From contig CAURED010000002.1 of assembly GCA_963524205.1 (NCBI GenBank), positions 62,001-126,000 on the forward strand: 64,000 nucleotides of DNA, in the 5' to 3' direction. The translations under genes were made by a program, and so were the position numbers. Of the stretch, positions 26,344 through 34,444 are shown one piece after another. The notes below the pieces were generated by a model. That model was not told the DNA's origin. It was given only the letters and a program-made list of their open reading frames with translations, and did not search any database. Source of the stretch: Aminipila sp963524205. GTDB lineage: Bacteria; Bacillota; Clostridia; Peptostreptococcales; Anaerovoracaceae. Every line of letters begins with the position of its first letter. Position 1 is the stretch's first letter.

Positions 26344-26452
26344 ATTCTCACCACCTTTCATATATAAGACTATCATATTTGAATTTCGTTACAAAATTCT
26401 ACAAAAATTTCTTACATAAATTTGTTGAGCAGCATACAAAAGTATAAAAAAA

Positions 26453-26477
26453 TACTAACCAATACTGATAGTTAGTA
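26453..26477 (-). terminator. Terminator after the DUF2812 gene
   Basis: TACTAAC (26453-26459) pairs with GTTAGTA (26471-26477), followed on the minus strand by a run of T. It is about 90 bp after the DUF2812 stop and before the sigma gene. Confidence 0.6.
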
Positions 26478-26562
26478 GTTTCTTAGGTTACTTTTATTTT
26501 TTAAACTTGTTATTATATTCATTTCCTTTGGTATGCTTCATATCCGCAAATGTATAATCCTA

Positions 26563-27834
26563 TTAACCACTAAACACATAATATCCAAATCCGTCATATA
26601 ATTTTCTTTTCCATTTTGCATACACTGCATATACAACTTCTCCATCTACTGGTTCAAAGATACCGTCTTTAATTTCAATTGTTTTATATTCTTCATCATA
26701 GTTTCTAATATTCTCAAATTTTTTCTTTTCCCAATATCGTACTTCTAATTCATCAGGATCTTCTAAAAAAGATATTTTTATAGATTTTTTGCTATTATTA
26801 TCAAGTTTAACTTTATCCAATTCAGATTCTGTCGGTAATAAAAACCCTTCTTCAGAACCTACAGTTATACCATGTGAGTATTGATAATTCCAATTCCCAT
26901 AATCATGTTCAATATAGTACACTTTGTCCATACATTCTAACTTCATATTTGGAGAATGATGAAGACACTCATCTTTCGGTTTACTTTCATCTATTAGTAC
27001 AAATGAATATATCACCCCAATTGTAATCAGCATACCAATACTTATAACGAATACTTTTCCTATGCTGCTCTCAAAGCTGAATTTATTTTCTCTTTTTTCA
27101 TTCGCCTCTTTAACTCTATTATAAATCTTAACCACTACAACAATAACAGCAGCAACAATCAAACATTTTGCTAAAAAATAACTTTTATATTTAAAAATCA
27201 ACAGATACCCCGAAGCAATAAATAGTACACTATATATATTTTTTTCAATCCACTTAATAATTTCAGCTACACCAATGCGTCTTTTACTTAGTATAATATT
27301 ACAATTTATGGTATTTTCAGTATCATTATTTTTTTTAAAAATTAAATATCTGAAAAAATCTGATAAAAAAAAGAATTGTATAATTGCTAACATTATCCAT
27401 AATGCTCTTTTTTCATCATGAATAATAGCATTTAATATTAATAGTGGTATCCATAAGGCTGCTTGAATCCATATATTTTTTTTATGTTTCTTTACATTTA
27501 AAATAATAGCATCTCTTACCTCTCTTTGATTGATTTCTAGTGCTCTACATCCACTATGGCTCTCACATCTAAAAAATAAAAGCCCATCATAGTAATCTAT
27601 AAATTCCCATCCTGCCTTCATCCATTTTTTCTTATATTCGTCCGAATTCATATCATAGGTATCTATATAATCAACACAATACTTATATGCCCCTGGAGCA
27701 GTTCTTTTATATGATGCTAATAAAGAACCCACTTTTTCTAATGCATATCCTTTATTCGCCATGTCATTTACATATCTATTTATTATATTGAAATCATAAA
27801 CTTCAAAAGGCCATGTTTTTTTAACTGTATTCAT
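26563..27834 (-). CDS. DUF2812 membrane protein
   Basis: About 423 residues starting MNTVKKTWPFEVYDF at 27834 after AAGGAGAATT. A longer frame to 27921 also exists, but the added 29 residues do not look like the family. The N-terminal domain (YVNDMANKGYALEKV, YCVDYID, WEFIDYYDGLLFFR) is the DUF2812 pattern, often found beside PadR or sigma regulators. About four membrane helices follow (near 130-290), and then an extracellular C-terminal domain. Function is unknown. It lies between the sigma pair and the right end of the element. Confidence 0.7.
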   Translation of the reverse strand: MNTVKKTWPFEVYDFNIINRYVNDMANKGYALEKVGSLLASYKRTAPGAYKYCVDYIDTYDMNSDEYKKKWMKAGWEFIDYYDGLLFFRCESHSGCRALEINQREVRDAIILNVKKHKKNIWIQAALWIPLLILNAIIHDEKRALWIMLAIIQFFFLSDFFRYLIFKKNNDTENTINCNIILSKRRIGVAEIIKWIEKNIYSVLFIASGYLLIFKYKSYFLAKCLIVAAVIVVVVKIYNRVKEANEKRENKFSFESSIGKVFVISIGMLITIGVIYSFVLIDESKPKDECLHHSPNMKLECMDKVYYIEHDYGNWNYQYSHGITVGSEEGFLLPTESELDKVKLDNNSKKSIKISFLEDPDELEVRYWEKKKFENIRNYDEEYKTIEIKDGIFEPVDGEVVYAVYAKWKRKLYDGFGYYVFSG

Positions 27835-28220
27835 AATTCTCCTTGTAATAGTATTGCCTGTTTCTATATGTACTGTCAAATGTTGGCTATTGACCCAAAA
27901 GGTTTCTATACTTTTCTTCATTAGTATTCCACCTTATAGTTCCACCGATTGTCCCACCAATCATCCCTCCAATTAGACAGCCAAAAGCTAATGCTAAATC
28001 AACAATACGTAAATCATTATTGTTTTACTTTTACTCTAGCATGCAAATAATTTCTTGTTTATATCTTATCATAATTCATTTTATAATAATAAAAGCGTAT
28101 ATGACATTATTAGATAATTATCGACAGCATAAGCTGTTTTTTGTATTGCGTCAATTTAATTATCTAAACAATATACCCACATATTTATTTCTAGAAAGTT
28201 TCTTCTGATAGCATTAATTT
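27835..28220. other. AT-rich right end of the element, no intact gene
   Basis: About 385 bp. A minus-strand frame without a usable start (28024-27887) encodes a glycine-zipper segment, LIGGMIGGTIGGTI, which may be the remnant of a small membrane protein. The rest is AT-rich and contains nothing I can call. It ends at the right attachment repeat. Confidence 0.4.
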
Positions 28221-29261
28221 CCCCATGCACATGGTTAAGGCCTGTTTGCCACACGCGCTACATTTTTTAAAATATTTATCTAAATTAAATGCAATTCGCG
28301 GCAGATAACCCAAATCCTCTAACAAAGTGAATAATGGAAAAAAGATTGCCATAGGCGGTAACATTACAGCGATAACCCATGCAACAACTCTATAAACTCC
28401 CAAAATTAACACTTCATAAAAGAACTTGGGTATTTCTGTCGTCATACAAAACTCAAGCATTTTATCTTCCAGTGCAAATAATCCTGTGCTAAGCAATTGG
28501 GATGGATAGTTTGCACCTATTATGGTAATCCAAAAGATTCCCAACAAAGTTGCAAGCATAATAGGTATACCAGTAGCTTTATTGGTTAAAACCGAATCAA
28601 TTTTTCTATCCCTGGCAGAATATCCACCACCCTGAATATTAGCCTCATCAACTACTCTTGCTACCCTTTTCCAAATATCCTCTGGACTCAATTGGATATT
28701 ATTGCACTGCTCACTTGTATTAAGGGTGTTTTCCTCTGAACAAACTATTTCAGCCACCTTTCCTGTTAGCTGCTCTATCCCTTTTCCTTGTGCTGCAGTA
28801 GTACCAATAACTGGTATACCTAAGCATTCAGATAGTTTATCCAAATCAATTTTTATTCCTTTTCGCTCTGCTTCATCCAATAGATTTACACAAGCAACCA
28901 CTTTTCTAGTAATACCTAATATTTGTAATAGTAGATTTAAGTTTCTTTCTAAACAAGTAGCATCGCAAACTATCACTACAGCATCTGCTTCTCCCGATTG
29001 TATGTAATCTCTTGATACTTCTTCTTCTGCAGATCTGGCACATAACGAATAGCTGCCCGGCAGATCTATTAATTTGTAGGTATCGCCATTGAACTTATAT
29101 TCTCCCTGTGCGGTTGCCACCGTTTTTCCAGGCCAGTTTCCTGTATGCTGATGCATTCCTGTAAGTGCATTAAATATGGTGCTCTTCCCTACATTTGGAT
29201 TGCCTATAAGCGCAACTATTTTTGTTACACCATCGGCAGCTTCATTTTTTATATTATCCAT
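28191..29261 (-). CDS. feoB: FeoB N-terminal part, cut by the integrative element
   Basis: 356 residues, of which the first 347 are FeoB and the last nine (KLMLSEETF) come from the element before a stop. The N-terminal G domain shows GNPNVGKST (G1), DLPGSY (G3) and NLLD (G4). Membrane helices start near 235 and end in GKQALTMCMG inside the right repeat. As it stands it lacks the second half of the membrane pore and cannot be a normal ferrous iron channel. GAGGG before the ATG and feoA 78 bp upstream mark a normal feoAB operon. The missing half is at 8068-8898. Confidence 0.93.
   Translation of the reverse strand: MDNIKNEAADGVTKIVALIGNPNVGKSTIFNALTGMHQHTGNWPGKTVATAQGEYKFNGDTYKLIDLPGSYSLCARSAEEEVSRDYIQSGEADAVVIVCDATCLERNLNLLLQILGITRKVVACVNLLDEAERKGIKIDLDKLSECLGIPVIGTTAAQGKGIEQLTGKVAEIVCSEENTLNTSEQCNNIQLSPEDIWKRVARVVDEANIQGGGYSARDRKIDSVLTNKATGIPIMLATLLGIFWITIIGANYPSQLLSTGLFALEDKMLEFCMTTEIPKFFYEVLILGVYRVVAWVIAVMLPPMAIFFPLFTLLEDLGYLPRIAFNLDKYFKKCSACGKQALTMCMGKLMLSEETF
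28221..28237. repeat. Right attachment repeat of the feoB element
   Basis: ccccatgcacatggtta, identical to 8899-8915 in the same orientation. It lies at the end of the FeoB N-terminal coding part. Confidence 0.9.
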
Positions 29262-29339
29262 AACAATAACCCTCTTTTTATATAGTTGTAATGTTATAGA
29301 TTATGTTTCCCTTTATTTTTTGGTGCATATATGATTTTG

Positions 29340-29600
29340 TTATTTTGGTTCTATAATATGGACTTTTGATGCATCTTCTACCCGAAGAGCCATTACTGCA
29401 CCCCTGATTAGGTATGCCGTTGGATCCCCTCCTGGACTTTTTTGTACGCATTCAACCGTAGTTCCCTCTGTCAGCCCAATGTCCTGTAATCTACGTTTTA
29501 TATCTTCATCTAACAACATTTTATGAACACATCCACATTGCCCCTTTTTTAAACTACTCAGTACATTATCTTTTTCCTGTTCTTTATGTTTACTACGCAT
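29340..29600 (-). CDS. feoA: Ferrous iron transport protein FeoA
   Basis: About 86 residues with an SH3-like FeoA fold: RLQDIGLTEGTTVECVQKSPGGDPTA and GAVMALRVEDA are characteristic. I chose the ATG at 29600 over a GTG at 29612 because AAAGGTG then serves as ribosome site. FeoA is a small cytoplasmic partner that supports FeoB activity. It precedes feoB on the same strand. No clear Fur-type operator could be recognised in the 163 bp before the divergent gene. Confidence 0.88.
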   Translation of the reverse strand: MRSKHKEQEKDNVLSSLKKGQCGCVHKMLLDEDIKRRLQDIGLTEGTTVECVQKSPGGDPTAYLIRGAVMALRVEDASKVHIIEPK

Positions 29601-29763
29601 TTCTTCTTTCACCTTTCTAAAAAACGTATTTTTTTATCTTATTGTTATACACTATGCTTAAAATAATTACACTGTTCCTCTCCTTTTCGTTTACACATTA
29701 TTCAAGTTTTAGTATAATGATTTTATCTGTAAACTTATTGTCCCTATATTCAGGAGGATTCGC

Positions 29764-30279
29764 ATGAGCACAATTAAAATTATTAAAGGAGACATAACTA
29801 CAATTACTGTAGACGCTATAGTCAATGCTGCAAATACTACACTTCTGGGAGGCGGTGGAGTAGATGGAGCGATTCACAGAGCAGCAGGCAAGGAACTTCT
29901 TGAAGAATGCAAAAGTCTCAATGGCTGTGAAACAGGACAAGCAAAAATCACGAAAGGATATAATCTTCCCGTCAGATATATTATTCACACACCAGGTCCT
30001 ATCTGGCTAGGTGGCACTAGCAACGAGCCTCAACTTTTAGAAAATTGCTATTATAATAGTTTATTTCTTGCAGAAAAATATGGTTGTAAGACCATAGCTT
30101 TTCCTTCAATCAGTACAGGCGCTTATTGCTTTCCCTTAGATAAAGCCGCCCCAATAGCCTTAAAAACCATACAAAAATTTCTTGAAAAATCAATTAATGT
30201 TTGTGAAGTTCAGATGGTTTGTTTTAATGACCATGTAAAAGAATCTTACTCCAATGCACTGGCAACATTAAGAAGGTAA
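29764..30279 (+). CDS. Macro-domain protein, O-acetyl-ADP-ribose deacetylase type
   Basis: A 171-residue single macro domain. The diagnostic parts are GDITTITVDAIVNAANTTLLGGGGVDGAIH (adenine and ribose binding), IIHTPGP, and FPSISTGAYCFPLDKAA. It hydrolyses ADP-ribose esters or removes ADP-ribose from targets. AGGAGGATTCGC precedes the ATG. It is divergent from feoA and alone in its transcription unit. Confidence 0.88.
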   Translation: MSTIKIIKGDITTITVDAIVNAANTTLLGGGGVDGAIHRAAGKELLEECKSLNGCETGQAKITKGYNLPVRYIIHTPGPIWLGGTSNEPQLLENCYYNSLFLAEKYGCKTIAFPSISTGAYCFPLDKAAPIALKTIQKFLEKSINVCEVQMVCFNDHVKESYSNALATLRR

Positions 30280-30360
30280 AACACAAATTCTTTAATGTGT
30301 TCGAGAGCAGTTTGTATGTTTATAACAGGATTTGCACAATCTCAATTAAAGAAGAAAAAA

Positions 30361-30386
30361 AGAGAGATTTTTAAAAAATCCTCTCT
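30361..30386 (-). terminator. Terminator of the fumarate reductase operon
   Basis: AGAGAGATTTTT pairs with AAAAAATCCTCTCT with one bulged base, followed by a T-run on the minus strand. It is just after the iron-sulfur subunit stop. Confidence 0.7.
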
Positions 30387-30398
30387 TCAGACTCTAGA

Positions 30399-31124
30399 CT
30401 ATTTTGTAAATAGCCCTTTTATATATAATCGGTTCATTTTAGAAGCTAAGGCTCCAATTGGGATATTCATTGGGCACACCTTTTCACAAGAAAGTGATTT
30501 AGAACAATGCCCCTGTCCATTTTTAACATTTTCCCTTATAAATTGTTTTCGGTTACTTCCCTGCCGCTGTTGTGTTGCCACTCTATATGCTCCATTCATT
30601 ACAGATGCCCCAACAAAAGCATTATTTAAAGAATAATTGGTACATACCTCCAGACAGCATGCGCACATAATACAAGTTGCCGATTCATATTGGTGTTCAA
30701 GTTCTTTATTGTTAACAACAGCATCAGAATTTAACCAAATCTTCATCTTTTTCATATCCTCAAACATTTGGCTTCTGTCAACCCTTAAATCTCTTATAAT
30801 AGGGAACTTACTTAAAGGTTCCAGCTGAACTACTGCATTATGCTGACCCTCTTTGCACAAATCTTCTAAGAACGTAGAACATGCTAACCTTGGTATACCG
30901 TTAATAATCATCGCACAGGCACCACACATTTTCTGCTTACAACTACATTCCCAGTCTATTAATTTAACCTTTGTTCCCTCAGCATCCACTAAAGGTTTCC
31001 GCTCATTCAATCTGGTTAATACACTAGTAATAGGCGAATTCAATGGTTCATCTACCATAAACTCTTGGAAATAGCTTTGAGACTGCATAGAATCATATCG
31101 TTTTATTTTTAATTTAATTTCCAT
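30399..31124 (-). CDS. frdB: Fumarate reductase/succinate dehydrogenase iron-sulfur subunit
   Basis: 241 residues. A 2Fe-2S N-terminal domain has WECSCKQKMCGACAM and a later LAC ligand (about 54-81). Then come the 4Fe-4S motif CIMCACCLEVC (about 151-161) and a last cluster, CSKSLSCEKVCPM. It carries electrons between the flavin subunit and the membrane anchor. The flavoprotein gene ends 1 bp before its start, so the three-gene unit is cytochrome anchor, flavoprotein, iron-sulfur. In an anaerobe it more likely reduces fumarate than oxidises succinate. Confidence 0.85.
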   Translation of the reverse strand: MEIKLKIKRYDSMQSQSYFQEFMVDEPLNSPITSVLTRLNERKPLVDAEGTKVKLIDWECSCKQKMCGACAMIINGIPRLACSTFLEDLCKEGQHNAVVQLEPLSKFPIIRDLRVDRSQMFEDMKKMKIWLNSDAVVNNKELEHQYESATCIMCACCLEVCTNYSLNNAFVGASVMNGAYRVATQQRQGSNRKQFIRENVKNGQGHCSKSLSCEKVCPMNIPIGALASKMNRLYIKGLFTK

Positions 31125-31125
31125 C

Positions 31126-32820
31126 TCAATGCACCTCCTTAAACGTTATATCGATTGTTCCATCATCAAAGCATGATGCCACTGTAGTTTTCCTGTAATG
31201 ATCGTCATCACTTTCCGGATAATCTTTTCTAATATGAGCGCCTCTTGTTTCTTTCCGTTCTATTGCACTTAGCAGCAATGCCTTGGCTGCATATAACATA
31301 TTTTCAACTGCAACAGACTCCGTTTCTGTTAGTTCTCCCGCTCCCATATCCTTTGCCTTAGCTGCTAACACATTTAGATTTCTAAGACCATTAAAAATTT
31401 GTATCTCATTTCTTTCAATTCCCATAGCATTGTTCATTATTATTCTAAGTTCTCTTAAAATTTCTGACGGTGGTATATTTCCGGTTTTATATTTTGCAAT
31501 TTCCGCTTCCTTTTTTATAATTTCATTCTCAGCACAAATAAGTCTGCGCTTGGTTTTCTCTGCATTCATTATGGCATTACTGTTTTTTTCAGCTAGGCTA
31601 ACATTGTTTACAGCACTTGTGGCAGCAACCATTCCACCATAAATCGCACCTAACGTAGAATTTCCTCCCAATCTGTTGGCGCCATGATACTGACAAGCAC
31701 ACTCCCCTGCTGCATATAATCCTTCTATTGAACTCTGATGCTCTTTATCTACATAGATTCCTCCCATAAAATAATGAATTCCTGGATAAACAGGTATATA
31801 TTCTTTTGAAGGATCAATTTTTAAATAAGTCCTGCATAAATCCGATATTTCTTTCAACTTAGTCTCTATTTTTTCTTTAGGCAAAAATGTTATATCCAGA
31901 TATACTTGGTTCTCTGCTGAAATCCCAAGCTTCAAATCATTGCAAACTCTATATATACACTTTGAAACGATATCTCTTGGAGCCAGATTACCTTCTTCAG
32001 GATACCATTCTTCCATGAAATACCATTTATTATTTTCTTTATAAGTAAATAATCGACCGCCTTCTCCTCTGGCTGCTTCGGAAATTAACATACGCTTACC
32101 GTTTGTTTTAACTGTAGTAGGATGGTACTGTATCATTTCACCATTTCCTAATTTAGCTCCTTGTCTGAATACTGCTGCGGTCGCACTTCCATCGGAAAGT
32201 AATGAGCCTGTAGTATCCCCAAAAATTCCGTTCATTCCGCCTGTCGCTAATATTACAGCGTCACCAGTTATAGCGGTCAGTTTTCCTGTAGTGTTATCTG
32301 CAAACACACCGCCCAAACATATTCCTTCATCTACTATAATAGAAAGAAACTTATAGTTTTCTTTCACTGTAATACTTCCTTTTACTGAAAGTTTTCGTGC
32401 CTCTTGTGACAATCCACACATAAGCTGCTTCCCAATACCTGAATTTGAAAAAGCTGTACGCATTTTTTTCTGCCCGCCAAAATACCTGAGATTTATATTA
32501 CCATTATCATCTCTTGAAAAAATCACACCCATCCGGCTTAATTTTTTTATGATTTCCGGAGCAGCATTTGCCATATCAAGGACTGCCTCTGAGTCTGCCA
32601 ACCCACAGCCTGACTTTAAAGTATCCTCATAGTGCTGCTGTTGAGAATCTCCCTGACCTTTCGTATTTAATGCCGCATTAATCCCGCCAGCTGCCATTAC
32701 TGATTGAGAGCGTTCTGGTGGATTCTGTGAGATTAACGTAACCTTTGCTCCAAGCTCTGCTGCGGTAATAGCCGCAGAAAGACCAGCCAAGCCATTTCCA
32801 ACTACAATTATTTCGGCCAT
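31126..32820 (-). CDS. frdA: Fumarate reductase/succinate dehydrogenase flavoprotein subunit
   Basis: A 564-residue FAD protein. It has the dinucleotide fold GNGLAGLSAAITAAELG at the start and MVGCRS-like replaced by QSVMAAGGINAALN. The active-site region is QYHPTTVKTNGKRMLISEAARGEGG, with catalytic Arg and His. GGIYVDKEHQSSIEGLYAAGE with HGANRLGGNS completes the FAD site. It holds covalent FAD in most relatives. The enzyme interconverts fumarate and succinate. Confidence 0.88.
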   Translation of the reverse strand: MAEIIVVGNGLAGLSAAITAAELGAKVTLISQNPPERSQSVMAAGGINAALNTKGQGDSQQQHYEDTLKSGCGLADSEAVLDMANAAPEIIKKLSRMGVIFSRDDNGNINLRYFGGQKKMRTAFSNSGIGKQLMCGLSQEARKLSVKGSITVKENYKFLSIIVDEGICLGGVFADNTTGKLTAITGDAVILATGGMNGIFGDTTGSLLSDGSATAAVFRQGAKLGNGEMIQYHPTTVKTNGKRMLISEAARGEGGRLFTYKENNKWYFMEEWYPEEGNLAPRDIVSKCIYRVCNDLKLGISAENQVYLDITFLPKEKIETKLKEISDLCRTYLKIDPSKEYIPVYPGIHYFMGGIYVDKEHQSSIEGLYAAGECACQYHGANRLGGNSTLGAIYGGMVAATSAVNNVSLAEKNSNAIMNAEKTKRRLICAENEIIKKEAEIAKYKTGNIPPSEILRELRIIMNNAMGIERNEIQIFNGLRNLNVLAAKAKDMGAGELTETESVAVENMLYAAKALLLSAIERKETRGAHIRKDYPESDDDHYRKTTVASCFDDGTIDITFKEVH

Positions 32821-32832
32821 TATTTATGCCCC

Positions 32833-33378
32833 CTATCCTAAAAAGTATTTATATAAGCCATATAAAGATACAGCTTCCACTAGGAAAAATATTGTATATG
32901 CCAGGTTTCTTTGATTTTTGATTTCTTCTTGTCTGGTTATAACGCCTAAAGTGATGGCTGCTTTTGGCAGACTTAAAACAATATGTGCACCTACGACAAT
33001 GGCCATTAAAGCTTCAGTTATAAAGGTGGTAAATGTAGGTTCTTTAAAAATATATATTCCAGCTTCATTCACATAACCGTATGCTGCCATATGTCGATAA
33101 ATTAGTACTGCAGCTATGATCCCTAGTATTCTTTGAGAATGGGCTCCTGCATTTTTCTTTAAATAAGCCAGATGCTTGCGTTTACCATCTGCAAAAATAA
33201 CTAGCATCATGCTTAAAATTCCATGCAAAATAACACACACCAAAAGTGCATATCCCCAGTATTTTCGTGTAGGTGAATAATCTAAATATCCTGCCAGAAA
33301 GAGTCCCATAGTTATTCCATGAATAACAAATAAGATTACCGCTGCCACACCAAGCAAAGAATTAATGTAACGAATCAT
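32833..33378 (-). CDS. frdC: Cytochrome b-type membrane anchor of fumarate reductase
   Basis: About 181 residues with five likely membrane helices. Histidines in FVIHGITMG, CVILHGILS, IYRHMAAYG and VGAHIVLS are candidate heme ligands, as in SdhC/FrdC of the type B family. It is the only anchor gene and sits directly upstream of frdA. It would link the enzyme to menaquinone or another membrane carrier. Start: ATG at 33378 (AGGAGG 10 bases before); a GTG six bases upstream is also possible. Confidence 0.78.
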   Translation of the reverse strand: MIRYINSLLGVAAVILFVIHGITMGLFLAGYLDYSPTRKYWGYALLVCVILHGILSMMLVIFADGKRKHLAYLKKNAGAHSQRILGIIAAVLIYRHMAAYGYVNEAGIYIFKEPTFTTFITEALMAIVVGAHIVLSLPKAAITLGVITRQEEIKNQRNLAYTIFFLVEAVSLYGLYKYFLG

Positions 33379-33443
33379 ATGCACTGTACCTCCTCATACT
33401 ACTTGTCTTTCCTAACGACCTGCAATTGTTAAAATATTAGCCC

Positions 33444-33827
33444 TTATCTTGTTGGTACAACTTCCATCCAGTATCCATCGGGATCTGAAATAAAATAAAT
33501 TCCTATGTTAGGATTTTCAAAGCAGATTACACCCATTTCTTTGTGCTTTTTATATGCAGATTCATAATCATCCACTCTAAAGCCGATATGAATTTCATTA
33601 TCTCCAAGATTATAAGGCTCTTTTCTGTCTCTATACCAGGTGAGTTCTAAAAGCATTGCTTCCTGCTTGCCTTGGGAACTATCTGATCCTAAAAATACAA
33701 TTGTATAAGAATTATCTTCTGCATCAATTCTTCTTACTTCCTTAAGCCCTAAAGCTTCTTCATAAAATTCCATCGATTTATTTAAATCTAAGACGGTTAT
33801 GCATGAATGATATGCTGTAAATTTCAT
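33444..33827 (-). CDS. VOC-family protein (glyoxalase I-like)
   Basis: 127 residues with the paired beta-alpha-beta-beta-beta fold of the vicinal oxygen chelate family. HSCITVLDLNKSMEFYEEALGL opens it, and HIGFRVDDYESAYK and ISDPDGYWMEVV follow. Possible metal ligands are His7, Glu in LLEL, His in EIHIGF, and Glu in WMEV, as in lactoylglutathione lyase. The substrate is uncertain. A single-gene unit. Confidence 0.8.
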   Translation of the reverse strand: MKFTAYHSCITVLDLNKSMEFYEEALGLKEVRRIDAEDNSYTIVFLGSDSSQGKQEAMLLELTWYRDRKEPYNLGDNEIHIGFRVDDYESAYKKHKEMGVICFENPNIGIYFISDPDGYWMEVVPTR

Positions 33828-33970
33828 ATGTTAGTCCTCCATTTTTATTTTATTTTTATAATAATTTATTTTAACATTTATTCAATTAAACTTAAACCAG
33901 AAAACAATAAATAACCATAGAAGGAAAAAAGTGATAATGAACTCCATTATTAACCACGGTTAAAGTTTTC

Positions 33971-34444
33971 ATGTCTACAGATAATATGACCATGGAAGGT
34001 AAATTTGCAAAAGAAAAACTGAATTCTGATATGAGAATATCATTCCTGACAAATGAAGCATTAAAAGCAGTTATTATATTTGCAATAGGCTTTGTGGGTT
34101 ATGGAGTAATAGAGATTTTATTTAGAGGATATACTCACTGGTCTATGCTTTTAACCGGCGGAGCCTGCCTTCTTACTCTCTACTATTTAAACTTTCAATA
34201 TAAAAACGCCCCCCTGGTTCTAAAAGCCCTGGGAGGCGCAATTGTCATCACACTATACGAATTCACCGTAGGTGTAATTGTTAATCTTTTATTTCATTTT
34301 AATGTATGGGACTACTCTGCCCAGCCTTTGGATTTTTTAGGGCAAATCTGTCCACTGTTCACATTTCTATGGTTTTTACTATGTTTAGCTCTATTGTCTA
34401 TTTCCAAAGTTCTGTATCGTGCAACCCGATATCGGATGCCTTAA
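33971..34444 (+). CDS. CmpB-family membrane protein (putative ABC-transporter permease-like)
   Basis: 157 residues with four to five membrane helices. The GYGVIEILFRGYTHWSMLLTGG and YEFTVGVIVN segments and the WDYS motif match the small CmpB (PF06541) family. The function is not known. Its last 47 bases overlap the end of the convergent alanine symporter gene. The ribosome site before the ATG is weak. Confidence 0.65.
   Translation: MSTDNMTMEGKFAKEKLNSDMRISFLTNEALKAVIIFAIGFVGYGVIEILFRGYTHWSMLLTGGACLLTLYYLNFQYKNAPLVLKALGGAIVITLYEFTVGVIVNLLFHFNVWDYSAQPLDFLGQICPLFTFLWFLLCLALLSISKVLYRATRYRMP

Larger units (their letters stand above)
8899..28237. mobile_element. 19.3 kb serine-recombinase integrative element inserted in feoB
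   Basis: The element is defined by identical 17-bp direct repeats at its ends (8899-8915, 28221-28237), a serine recombinase gene 12 bp inside the left repeat, and the two halves of one gene (feoB) outside. Removing 19,322 bp restores an uninterrupted feoB. There are no plasmid, phage structural or conjugation genes, so it is not self-transmissible by any means seen here. The cargo is a chemoreceptor, cysteine-rich proteins, a ten-gene metabolic operon and an ECF sigma/anti-sigma pair. Whether it excises in a programmed way cannot be told from sequence alone. Confidence 0.92.

Noticed and set aside
27887..28024. Glycine-zipper frame LIGGMIGGTIGGTI upstream of the DUF2812 gene
   Set aside because: No ATG, GTG or TTG with a ribosome site before the conserved part; treated as a remnant only.
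8899..28237. Prophage or conjugative element
   Set aside because: No capsid, tail, lysis, replication, relaxase or type IV secretion genes were seen between the repeats.
29698..29988. Minus-strand cysteine/serine-rich frame opposite the macro-domain gene
   Set aside because: It is fully antisense to a clear macro-domain gene and has no family features.
30295..30636. Plus-strand frame over the 3' end of frdB
   Set aside because: It runs through a terminator and antisense to a conserved iron-sulfur protein.
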